Source of the DNA: Burkholderiales bacterium
GTDB taxonomy: Bacteria; Pseudomonadota; Gammaproteobacteria; Burkholderiales; SG8-41
Assembly: GCA_022843705.1 (NCBI GenBank)
Contig: JALHND010000017.1
Location: 1 to 38,134 of the forward strand
Direction of reading: 5' to 3'
DNA: 38,134 nt
Under the pieces are notes generated by a model, which was not told the origin of the DNA, searched no databases, and saw nothing but the letters and a program-made list of their open reading frames with translations. The first letter of the stretch is position 1, and the number at the start of each line of letters is the position of its first letter. Made by a program: the position numbers and the translations under genes. Shown piece after piece: positions 21,844-30,131 of this stretch.

Positions 21844-23978
21844 TGGCACAGGCGAACAGCAGCACGCCGGCGCGCAAGCTCCCGGGCAGCCTTGAAACCA
21901 ACCGCCGGCTTGATCGCTGGTTGTCGGTCAATGCCGACGGCACCGTGACACTGGTCACCGGCAAGGTCGAGATCGGCCAGGGCATCCTCACCGCGCTGAT
22001 CCAGATGACCGCGGAAGAGCTCGACATCGATGTTTCGCGCATCCGACTCAAGGCGGCCTCCACGGCCTTCAGTCCGGACGAGGGCATCACTTCCGGCAGC
22101 CGCTCGATCCAGGAGAGCGGGCTTGCGCTGCGCCATGCCGCGGCCGAGGCGCGCGATCTGCTGCTGGCGCGCGCCGCGCAGAAACTCGGCGTCACGCTGG
22201 AAAGCCTGACGGTGAAAGACGGCGTCATCAGTGCCCGCGGCGGCGGCTCGGTGACCTACTGGGAACTGGCCGCGCCGGACCTGCTGGCGCGCGAGGCCAG
22301 CTTCGACGTCAGCGAAAAACTGCCGCAGGAGCATGTCCTTGTCGGCACTTCGCTGGCGCGTGTCGACATTCCGGGCAAGATCACGGGCAGGCCGTCCTTC
22401 GTGCAGGACATGAATCTGCCGGGCACACTGCATGGCCGTGTCTGCCGTCCGGCCGGACCGAAGGCGACACTCAAGTCCATCGACGTCAAAGAAGTCGGGC
22501 AGATGCCCGGTGTTGTCGCCGTCGTGCGTGACGGCAGTTTCCTCGGCGTGGTGGCCGAGCGCGAAGAGCAGGCGATCCGCGCCGAGCGGCGGCTGGCGCG
22601 CCTGGCGCAGTGGACGCCGGGACCGGAACTGCCGGCCAACGATCCGCGCCAGCTGCTGGCGCTGCAGGCTGAAGCCGAAACCGAAGTCATCAGCACGAAG
22701 GGTGATCCCGCGACCGTTGGTGCCCGGCAGTTCTCCGCCGAATACACCAAACCCTACATCGCCCACGCCTCGCTGGCGCCGTCCTGTTCGATCGCGCATT
22801 GGGAGGGCGGCAAGGTCCGTATCTGGACCCACAGCCAGGGCATTTACCCGCTGCGCGGTGACATGGCGCAGGTGCTGGGCCTGCCGGAGCAGGACATCGT
22901 CATCACCCATGTCGAGGGCGCGGGCTGTTACGGCCACAACGCCGCCGACGACGTCACGCTCGATGCGGTGCTGCTGGCACGCGCGGTGCCGGGCCGGCCG
23001 GTGCGCGTGCAGTGGATGCGCGAGGACGAATTCTGCTGGGAGCCTTTCAGTTCGCCGATGGTCATGAGGCTGAATGCGGCGCTGGATGACAAAGGCAACA
23101 TCATCAACTGGGGCCACGAACTGTGGAGCCATGCGCACAGCACGCGGCCCGGCAGCAAGGGCGGCGTCAACCTGCTCGCGGCCTGGGACCTGGAAAAGCC
23201 GCTGCCTGCGGCCAAACCCGGCAATCCGCCGCTGCCCGGCGGCGGCAGCCACCGCAACGCGATTCCGCTCTACGACTTTCCCAACCAGAAAGTCACCAAC
23301 CACCTGATCCGCCGTTCGCCGCTGCGCACCTCCGCATTGCGCGCGCTGGGCGGCTTCGCCAACGCCTTTGCCATCGAGTGTTTCATCGACGAACTGGCCG
23401 AAGCCGCCGGCGCCGATCCGGTCGAATACCGCCTGCGCCACCTGAAGGACGCGCGGGCGAAAGCGGTGATCGAGAAAGTCGCGCAGATGGCGGGCTGGAA
23501 GCCGAACGAAAAAGGCGACGGCGAACGCGGCCGCGGCATCGGTTTCGCGCGTTACAAGAACCTCGCGGCCTGGATCGCGGTGATTGCCGAGGTGCGGGTC
23601 GAGGAGGAAGCGCGCGTGACGAAGCTGTGGGGTGCGGTCGACGTCGGTCAGGCGATCAACCCCGACGGCGTGATCAACCAGATCGAGGGCGGCATGATCC
23701 AGAGTGCGAGCATGGCTCTGAAGGAGCGCGTCGACTTCGACAAGTCGGCCGTGACCACGCGCACCTGGGACGAATACCCGATCCTGCGTTTCACCGAGGT
23801 GCCGGAAATCGAGGTCGCCCTGATCAACCGTCCCGAGGCGCCGCCGGTGGGCGCGGGCGAAGGCACCCAGGGGCCCGTTGCCGCGGCGATCGGCAACGCC
23901 ATTTGCAACGCGCTGGGTGCCCGGCTGCGCGACATGCCCTTCACCCGTGACCGCATCGTCGCCGCGCTGAGCGCCTGA
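21843..23978 (+). CDS. Molybdopterin-binding subunit of xanthine dehydrogenase-family hydroxylase (IorB-like)
   Basis: This is the large catalytic subunit, 711 aa, hydroxylating an N-heterocycle or aldehyde with water as the oxygen source. It has the repeated Mo-binding blocks: KVEIGQGILTALIQMTAEEL near the start, GSHRNAIPLYDFP, APLRTSALRALGGFANAFAIE-like text in the middle, and GAGEGTQGP near residue 675, where Glu is the catalytic base. The N-terminus (MAQANSSTPARK) lacks a Tat signal, unlike some IorB/NicB proteins. There is no cytochrome domain and no FAD subunit, so the electron acceptor is not encoded here. It overlaps the 2Fe-2S gene by one base. Maturation genes (MocA/XdhC-like) are absent from the window. 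Confidence 0.92.
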   Translation: MAQANSSTPARKLPGSLETNRRLDRWLSVNADGTVTLVTGKVEIGQGILTALIQMTAEELDIDVSRIRLKAASTAFSPDEGITSGSRSIQESGLALRHAAAEARDLLLARAAQKLGVTLESLTVKDGVISARGGGSVTYWELAAPDLLAREASFDVSEKLPQEHVLVGTSLARVDIPGKITGRPSFVQDMNLPGTLHGRVCRPAGPKATLKSIDVKEVGQMPGVVAVVRDGSFLGVVAEREEQAIRAERRLARLAQWTPGPELPANDPRQLLALQAEAETEVISTKGDPATVGARQFSAEYTKPYIAHASLAPSCSIAHWEGGKVRIWTHSQGIYPLRGDMAQVLGLPEQDIVITHVEGAGCYGHNAADDVTLDAVLLARAVPGRPVRVQWMREDEFCWEPFSSPMVMRLNAALDDKGNIINWGHELWSHAHSTRPGSKGGVNLLAAWDLEKPLPAAKPGNPPLPGGGSHRNAIPLYDFPNQKVTNHLIRRSPLRTSALRALGGFANAFAIECFIDELAEAAGADPVEYRLRHLKDARAKAVIEKVAQMAGWKPNEKGDGERGRGIGFARYKNLAAWIAVIAEVRVEEEARVTKLWGAVDVGQAINPDGVINQIEGGMIQSASMALKERVDFDKSAVTTRTWDEYPILRFTEVPEIEVALINRPEAPPVGAGEGTQGPVAAAIGNAICNALGARLRDMPFTRDRIVAALSA

Positions 23979-23988
23979 TTCCGCATTT

Positions 23989-24030
23989 GCGGACGGGCGC
24001 GTCGTTGGCGCGTCCGCCGCGGTTTGTTTG
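23989..24030 (+). terminator. Possible imperfect terminator after the Mo-hydroxylase
   Basis: The arms GCGGACG and CGTCCGC, with a GG bulge, can pair across about 20 bp. T-rich DNA (GGTTTGTTTGTTAT) follows. It is weaker than the other terminators here. Confidence 0.35.
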
Positions 24031-24098
24031 TTATATTCCAAGGGAATAACGCACCGTTTCGAGTGCGCGACCAACGGCTGGCAGTGCAGGGGGTGCAC

Positions 24099-26210
24099 GT
24101 GGACCGGGAATGGCATTCTCAGGACCTGGTATGGATGCTGGGGAGTCTGTGCCAGGTCCATCGCGTTCCCTTTGATCCGGCGCTGGTCGCCCAGCAGCAT
24201 CCGCCGCCGCATTCCGACAGCACGTTCATCGAGGCCGCCGCCGCCCTCGGTTTCCGGGTCGGGCGCTGCGATACCGCCGCACATCCTGTTTCCGGCCTGA
24301 GTTTTCCCATGGTGGCCTCGCTGCGCGGCTCAGGCGATGCCGTGGACGGTGCGGCGCCGGCAGACCTGGCGCTGGTGGTCAGGGCCGACGGCGACCGCCT
24401 GCTGTACTTCCGCGCCCGGTCAGCCACCGGCGAGACGCTGCCGCTTGCTGATTTTGCGCGGCATTTCGAGCCGATGGTCCTGCTGGTGAGCCGGGAAGAC
24501 CCTGCGGATGTGCCGGACGAGGACGCGCCGCGGCATGATGCCGGCCGCTTCGGTTTCCGCTGGTTTGTGCCGGAGCTGCTGCGCCACAGATCCGTCTGGC
24601 GCGACGTGCTGCTGGCCTCGCTGGTGCTGCAACTGGTGGGTCTGGCGACGCCGCTGTTCACTCAGGTGGTGATCGACAAGGTGATCGTCCACCAGACGCA
24701 GAGCACGCTGATCGCGATCGCCGCCGCGTTGCTGCTGTTCCTGCTGTTCAGCGCGTTTTTCACCTGGCTGCGGCAGTATTTCATCCTGCATGCCGGCAAC
24801 CGCATCGATGCGGTGCTGGGCAGCCAGGTCTTCCGCCACCTGCTGCGCCTGCACCTGCGTTATTTCGAGCAGCGGCCCACCGGCACGCTGATCGCGCGCC
24901 TGCATGGCGTCGAAACCATCCGCCAGTTCATCAGCGGCGCGGCGGTCACGCTGTTCCTCGACCTGCCTTTCCTGTTCGTGTTCCTGGCGGTGATGTTCTG
25001 GTACAGCTGGCAGCTGTCGCTGATCGCGGTGGCCACGGTGCTGCTGCTGGCCGTGCTCAGCATCGTCATCACCCCGCTGCTGCGCGAACGGGTCAACGAG
25101 CAGTTCCTGAAGGGGGCCCGCAACCAGGCCTTCCTCACCGAATACGTGTCCGGCATCGAGACCGTCAAGTCGCTGCAGATGGAACCCCATCTCGAAAAAC
25201 GCTACGACGGGCTGCTCGCCGATTACCTGCATGCCGGCTTCCGCGCCCGCCAGCTGTCGAACACCACCAACACCCTGGCCCAGGCCATCGAGCAGGCACA
25301 GACGCTGGCCATCCTCTGTGCCGGCGCGCTGCTGGTGATGCGCAACGACGGCTTCACCATCGGCATGCTGGTGGCCTTCCAGATGTTCGCCAGTCGCATG
25401 GCGCAGCCGATGCTGAGGCTGGCCTCCTTGTGGCAGGAATTCCAGCAGGCCGACATCGCCGTGCGCCGCCTGGGCGACCTGATGGACGCGCCGGCCGAGC
25501 CCCATGCGCTGCTGCCTTCGCGCGCGCCGGACGGCGCCGGGCGGGTCGGCATCTCCGGGCTGTCGTTCCGTTACAGCAGCGCGCATCCGTACCTGTACCG
25601 CGATTTTTCAATGACCCTGGAACCGGGGCGCCTGACCGTGCTGAGCGGTCCTTCCGGATCCGGCAAAAGCACCATCGCCCGGCTGCTGCAGGGTTTTTAT
25701 CCGCCGGAAGAAGGCCGCATCGAGATCGACGGCCGCGACATCCGCGGCCTGTCCGCCAACGAACTGCGCCAGCACTACGGCGTGGTGCCGCAGGACACGG
25801 TGCTGTTTGCCGGCACCGTATATGAAAACCTGGCAATGGCCAGCCCGCATGCCAATTTCGGGGATGTGGTCACCGCCTGCCGCATGGCCGGAATCCACGA
25901 GGTGATCGAGAAACTGCCGCAGGGTTACCAGACTGTGCTCGGCGAACACGGCGTCGGCCTCTCGGGCGGACAGCGGCAGCGGCTGGCGATTGCACGCGCC
26001 CTGCTGAAACGGCCGAAAGTGCTGATTTTCGACGAGGCGACCAGCGGGCTGGATCCGGACACCGCGGAACAGTTCGCGCAGACCGTCAACCTGCTGAAGG
26101 GCAGGGTCACCCTGCTGTTCATTGCACATCATCTGCCGCGAGGACTGCAGGTCGATGCGATGATCGACCTTGGCCGGATGTCGCCGCACGCGGCGGACAG
26201 CGCGGCATAG
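24099..26210 (+). CDS. Type I secretion ABC transporter with inactive C39-like domain (HlyB type)
   Basis: This is an inner-membrane export ATPase of the HlyB class. From the chosen start it is 703 aa: an N-terminal C39-like domain (1-125), about six transmembrane helices (150-430), and a C-terminal ATPase. The C39-like domain lacks the catalytic Cys, as in HlyB, so it should bind but not cleave substrate. Walker A is GPSGSGKST, the signature LSGGQRQR, Walker B VLIFDEATSGLD, and the switch His sits in LLFIAHHL. The GTG at 24099, 5 nt after AGGGGG, is preferred; the frame is open to a TTG at 24024, and GTG 24084 and GTG 24093 are alternatives. No HlyD adaptor, TolC gene or RTX substrate is adjacent, so it is an orphan here. 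Confidence 0.9.
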   Translation: MDREWHSQDLVWMLGSLCQVHRVPFDPALVAQQHPPPHSDSTFIEAAAALGFRVGRCDTAAHPVSGLSFPMVASLRGSGDAVDGAAPADLALVVRADGDRLLYFRARSATGETLPLADFARHFEPMVLLVSREDPADVPDEDAPRHDAGRFGFRWFVPELLRHRSVWRDVLLASLVLQLVGLATPLFTQVVIDKVIVHQTQSTLIAIAAALLLFLLFSAFFTWLRQYFILHAGNRIDAVLGSQVFRHLLRLHLRYFEQRPTGTLIARLHGVETIRQFISGAAVTLFLDLPFLFVFLAVMFWYSWQLSLIAVATVLLLAVLSIVITPLLRERVNEQFLKGARNQAFLTEYVSGIETVKSLQMEPHLEKRYDGLLADYLHAGFRARQLSNTTNTLAQAIEQAQTLAILCAGALLVMRNDGFTIGMLVAFQMFASRMAQPMLRLASLWQEFQQADIAVRRLGDLMDAPAEPHALLPSRAPDGAGRVGISGLSFRYSSAHPYLYRDFSMTLEPGRLTVLSGPSGSGKSTIARLLQGFYPPEEGRIEIDGRDIRGLSANELRQHYGVVPQDTVLFAGTVYENLAMASPHANFGDVVTACRMAGIHEVIEKLPQGYQTVLGEHGVGLSGGQRQRLAIARALLKRPKVLIFDEATSGLDPDTAEQFAQTVNLLKGRVTLLFIAHHLPRGLQVDAMIDLGRMSPHAADSAA

Positions 26211-26280
26211 GACGCAAGGCCGCGGCGGCGGCAATCTGGTTTAGCATACGCGCTTTGCTGCGCCTCTCCCTGCAACGCCG

Positions 26281-29200
26281 TTGAAACCCCGCACCCCCGA
26301 AGAACTCGAACACCGCCTGCGCAACCTGCCGCGGCCGGAGTATCCCGAAGACCTGCCCGTGGTTGCACGGCGCGGGGACATCGCGCGCGCGATCCGCGAA
26401 CACCCGGTCGTCATCGTCTGCGGCGAGACCGGTTCGGGCAAGACCACGCAGCTGCCCAAGATCTGCCTCGAGCTGCAGCGCGGCGTGCATGGCCTCATCG
26501 GCCACACCCAGCCGCGGCGCATCGCCGCGCGCACCGTCGCCACGCGCATCGCCCAGGAGCTGAAAAGCCCGCTGGGCCATGCGGTCGGCTACAAGGTGCG
26601 CTTCTCCGACAAGCTGTCGCAGAACAGCTACATCAAGCTGATGACCGACGGCATCCTGCTCGCCGAGACCCAGGGCGACCGCGACCTGCGGGCCTACGAC
26701 ACGCTGATCATCGACGAGGCACACGAGCGCAGCCTCAACATCGACTTCCTGCTGGGTTACCTCAAACGGCTGATGGGGCGCCGTCCGGACCTGAAGATCA
26801 TCGTGACTTCGGCGACCATCGATGCCGGACGGTTCGCGAACCATTTCGCCATCGACGGCAAGCCGGCGCCGGTAATCGAGGTGTCGGGGCGCACTTATCC
26901 GGTCGAACTGCGTTACCGGCCGCCCGGATTTGCCCTCACCCCCGGCCCCTCTCCCGCCGATGAATCGGCGGGAGAGGGGAGGTATCAGGCTGCCCGTCCC
27001 GGCCGGGCCGGCCCGGACAGCGATGAGGAATTGACGGATGCAGTCGTCGAGGCCGTGGCTGAACTCGCGCGCGAACGCACGGACGGCGACATCCTGGTGT
27101 TCCTGCCCGGTGAACGCGAGATCCGCGAGACTGCGGAGGCGCTGCGCAAACACCACCCGAAGGGCGCGGAAATCCTGCCGCTCTACGCCCGGCTGTCCTT
27201 CGAGGAGCAGGAGCGGATATTCAGGCCGCATGGCGCGCGGCGGATCGTGCTGTCGACCAACGTCGCCGAAACCTCGCTGACGGTGCCCGGCATCCGTTAT
27301 GTCGTCGACACCGGACTGGCGCGGATCAACCGTTACAGCTACCGCAACAAGGTCGAGCAGCTGCAGGTCGAGAAGATTTCCCGCGCCTCGGCCAACCAGC
27401 GCGCTGGCCGCTGCGGCCGTGTCGCCGCCGGCGTTGCGATCCGGCTCTATGCCGAGGACGACTACAATGCGCGGCCGCAGTACACCGATCCCGAAATCCT
27501 GCGCTCGTCGCTGGCGCATGTGATCCTGCGCATGAAGGCGCTGAAGATCGGTGACGTCGAGGATTTTCCCTTCCTCGAGGCACCGACGCCGCGCATGATC
27601 GCCGACGGTTACCAGCTGCTGGCCGAACTCGGCGCGGTTGATGCACGGAAGGAACTGACGCCGGTCGGCTGGCAACTGGCCAAGTTTCCGATCGACCCGC
27701 GCATCGCGCGCATGATCATTGCCGCGAAACAGCAGAACTGCCTGCGCGAGGTGCTGATCATTGCCGCCGCGCTGTCGGTGCAGGATCCGCGCGAGCGGCC
27801 TTTCGAGAAATCCGAGGCTGCCGACCGCGCGCATGCGAAGTTCGCCGACGACAAGTCGGATTTCATGGCGTACCTGAAGCTGTGGGACCATTTCGACGAG
27901 TCGATCAAACACAAGCAGTCCAACCGCAAACTGGCGCAGCAGCTGGCGGAGGAATTCCTGTCGCAGCGCCGGCTGCGCGAATGGCGCGACATCCACGGCC
28001 AGTTGGCCGCGCTGGTCGGCGAGCTGGGCATGCACCCCAACGAAACGCCGGCGACACACGAGCAGATCCACCGCGCGCTGCTCGCGGGCCTGCTCGGCAA
28101 CATCGGATTCAAAAACGAGGAGGGCGAGTACCTCGGCGCGCGAGGCATCAAGTTCAACATCTTCCCCGGCTCTGGCCTGCGCAAGGCGCAGCCGAAGTGG
28201 GTGATGGCCGGCGAACTGGTCGACACCGCGCGGCTTTATGCGCGCAGCGTCGCACGCATCGAACCGGAATGGATCGAACCGCTGGCGCAGGACCTGGTCG
28301 AGCGCCATTACTTCGATCCGCACTGGGAGCGCGAACGCGCGATGGTCACCGCCTTCGAGCGGGTGACGCTGTACGGCCTCACCATCGTGCCCAAACGCCG
28401 CGTGCACTACGGCGCGATCAATCCGGTGGCGTCGCGCGAGATTTTCATCCGCCAGGCGCTGGTCGCCGGAGATTACGCCACGCAGGCAAAATTTATTCAA
28501 TATAATCAACAACTTATAAAAGAAGTGCAGACGCTGGAGCACAAGGCGCGCAAACGCGACGTGCTGGTCAGCGACGAGGCGATCTTTGCCTTCTACGACG
28601 AGCGCATCCCGCAGGGCATCGTCAACGGCGCCGGCTTCGAGAAATGGCGGCGCGAGGCCGAGCAGAAAAACGCCGATGAGTTGCGGCTGACGCGCGAGTA
28701 CCTGATGCGCCACGCCGCCGAGGACATTACCGAAGCGCAGTTTCCGGACGCACTGCATGCTGGCGAGATCGAAGTGAAGCTGAAGTACCGCTTCGATCCC
28801 GGCCATCCGCTGGACGGCATCACCGCGACGGTGCCGCTGGCGCTGCTCAACAAGCTTGAGCCCGCGGATTTCGACTGGCTGGTACCGGGGATGATCCGCG
28901 ACAAGGTGGCCTTTGCTTTCAAAGCGCTGCCGAAGAACTGGCGCCGTCACCTGACGCCGCCGACGGAACATGTCACCAAATTCCTGCAGGCCGAAGGCGC
29001 GGCGCAGGGCGCCTTTGCCGACGCGGTGGCGCGTTATGCGACACGCGCCGCCGGCGCGCCGCTGACCAAGGAGGAGGCGGCCGCGATCGACTATCCGCCG
29101 CACCTGCGCTGCAACTATTGCGTGATTGACGAATCCGGCCGTGAACTCGCGACGGGCCGCGACCTCGCAGCACTGAAATCGCAGCTGGGCGAAGCCGCAC

Positions 29201-30093
29201 AGCTGACTTTCAGGGAGACCGGCAGCGGCATCGAGCGCGAGGGCATCAAGCTCTGGGATTTCGGCGACCTGCCGCAGACCCTCACCTTCACCCGTGCCGG
29301 GCGCAAGGTCACCGGTTACCCGGCGCTGGCCGATGACGGCGACAGCGTGTCGATCCGGCTGTTCGACGTCGAACAGGCGGCGCAGGCCTCGATGCGCGCC
29401 GGCGTGGTGCGCCTGATGCGGTTCGTGCTGAAGGAGCAGTTGCGCCAGCTCGACAAGAACCTGAAGGGTTTCGACCAGGCGGCGCTGCAGCTGCGCGGCA
29501 TTGCCGGCCCCGACGAACTGCGCGCAGACCTCGTCGGCGCGATCTGCGACCGCGCCTTCATCGGCGAGGATGAATTGCCCCGGGGACTGAAGGCCTTCGA
29601 AGACCAGGTCAAACGCGCGCGCGCACGGCTGCCGGCGGTCAGCGAGGCCGCCTGCCGGCTGTTCACGACCATCGCCGCCGAGCAGCACCAGCTGGCGCTG
29701 GCCCTGGGCGCGGCAAAAGGCAATGTCGCGCGCGCCGCCAATGACATCCGCGCGCAGAACCAGCGCCTGCTTTACAAGGGATTTTTTGCGGCTACGCCCT
29801 GGCCGCAGCTCGCCCATCTGCCGCGTTACCTGAAGGCGGCACTGCTGCGCCTGCAGAAGTATCCGGCGAACGCGGAACGCGACGGCAAACACGCCGCCAG
29901 CATTGCTGCGCTGTGGGGGCGTTACGAAATGCGCCTCGACCAGCAGCAAAAGGCCGGCACGGTGGACCCGCGGCTGCTCGAGTTCCGCTGGCAGATCGAG
30001 GAGTTGCGGGTGTCGCTGTACGCGCAGGAACTGAAGACGCCGTACCCGGTGTCGTACAAACGACTCGATAAATTGTGGACTGCGATGGGGTAA
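26281..30093 (+). CDS. hrpA: DEAH-box ATP-dependent RNA helicase HrpA
   Basis: This is a large RNA helicase, 1270 aa, matching the HrpA family. Motif I is GETGSGKTT at 48-56, motif II DEAH in IIDEAHERS, motif III TSATI, with STNVAETSLT and QRAGRCGR for V and VI. The ratchet and OB-fold regions and the long HrpA-specific C-terminal domain follow. The TTG at 26281 is the likely start; no strong ribosome site is seen, and the N-terminus is shorter than in E. coli HrpA. Residues about 218-236 (ALTPGPSPADESAGEGRYQ) are encoded by a perfect 34-bp palindrome inserted in frame between the two RecA domains. A short AT-rich, rare-codon patch lies at 28489-28522. HrpA resolves stalled or collided ribosomes in E. 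coli. Confidence 0.95.
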   Translation: MKPRTPEELEHRLRNLPRPEYPEDLPVVARRGDIARAIREHPVVIVCGETGSGKTTQLPKICLELQRGVHGLIGHTQPRRIAARTVATRIAQELKSPLGHAVGYKVRFSDKLSQNSYIKLMTDGILLAETQGDRDLRAYDTLIIDEAHERSLNIDFLLGYLKRLMGRRPDLKIIVTSATIDAGRFANHFAIDGKPAPVIEVSGRTYPVELRYRPPGFALTPGPSPADESAGEGRYQAARPGRAGPDSDEELTDAVVEAVAELARERTDGDILVFLPGEREIRETAEALRKHHPKGAEILPLYARLSFEEQERIFRPHGARRIVLSTNVAETSLTVPGIRYVVDTGLARINRYSYRNKVEQLQVEKISRASANQRAGRCGRVAAGVAIRLYAEDDYNARPQYTDPEILRSSLAHVILRMKALKIGDVEDFPFLEAPTPRMIADGYQLLAELGAVDARKELTPVGWQLAKFPIDPRIARMIIAAKQQNCLREVLIIAAALSVQDPRERPFEKSEAADRAHAKFADDKSDFMAYLKLWDHFDESIKHKQSNRKLAQQLAEEFLSQRRLREWRDIHGQLAALVGELGMHPNETPATHEQIHRALLAGLLGNIGFKNEEGEYLGARGIKFNIFPGSGLRKAQPKWVMAGELVDTARLYARSVARIEPEWIEPLAQDLVERHYFDPHWERERAMVTAFERVTLYGLTIVPKRRVHYGAINPVASREIFIRQALVAGDYATQAKFIQYNQQLIKEVQTLEHKARKRDVLVSDEAIFAFYDERIPQGIVNGAGFEKWRREAEQKNADELRLTREYLMRHAAEDITEAQFPDALHAGEIEVKLKYRFDPGHPLDGITATVPLALLNKLEPADFDWLVPGMIRDKVAFAFKALPKNWRRHLTPPTEHVTKFLQAEGAAQGAFADAVARYATRAAGAPLTKEEAAAIDYPPHLRCNYCVIDESGRELATGRDLAALKSQLGEAAQLTFRETGSGIEREGIKLWDFGDLPQTLTFTRAGRKVTGYPALADDGDSVSIRLFDVEQAAQASMRAGVVRLMRFVLKEQLRQLDKNLKGFDQAALQLRGIAGPDELRADLVGAICDRAFIGEDELPRGLKAFEDQVKRARARLPAVSEAACRLFTTIAAEQHQLALALGAAKGNVARAANDIRAQNQRLLYKGFFAATPWPQLAHLPRYLKAALLRLQKYPANAERDGKHAASIAALWGRYEMRLDQQQKAGTVDPRLLEFRWQIEELRVSLYAQELKTPYPVSYKRLDKLWTAMG
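26946..26979. repeat. Perfect 34-bp palindrome inside hrpA
   Basis: The arms CCCCTCTCCCGCCGAT and ATCGGCGGGAGAGGGG are exact reverse complements with two central bases (GA). With the preceding CCCTCACCCCCGG it matches a bacterial repeat whose translation (LTPGPSP) I recognise from intergenic copies. Here it is read through in frame as part of HrpA residues 222-233, in the loop between the RecA-like domains. Confidence 0.9.
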
Positions 30094-30131
30094 GCAGGCG
30101 CCGCCTTGGTTACACTTGTGCGCAATCCAGA

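Noticed and set aside
24024-24098. TTG start 75 bp earlier for the HlyB-type gene
   Set aside because: The added residues do not match the C39-like domain, and the stretch overlaps the possible terminator. GTG 24099 has a strong AGGGGG site, though I cannot exclude the other GTG codons.
26119-29949. 1276-codon ORF on the minus strand opposite hrpA
   Set aside because: It is the antisense frame of the helicase, with no domain matches, and it runs back into the ABC transporter gene. The sense strand carries all helicase motifs.
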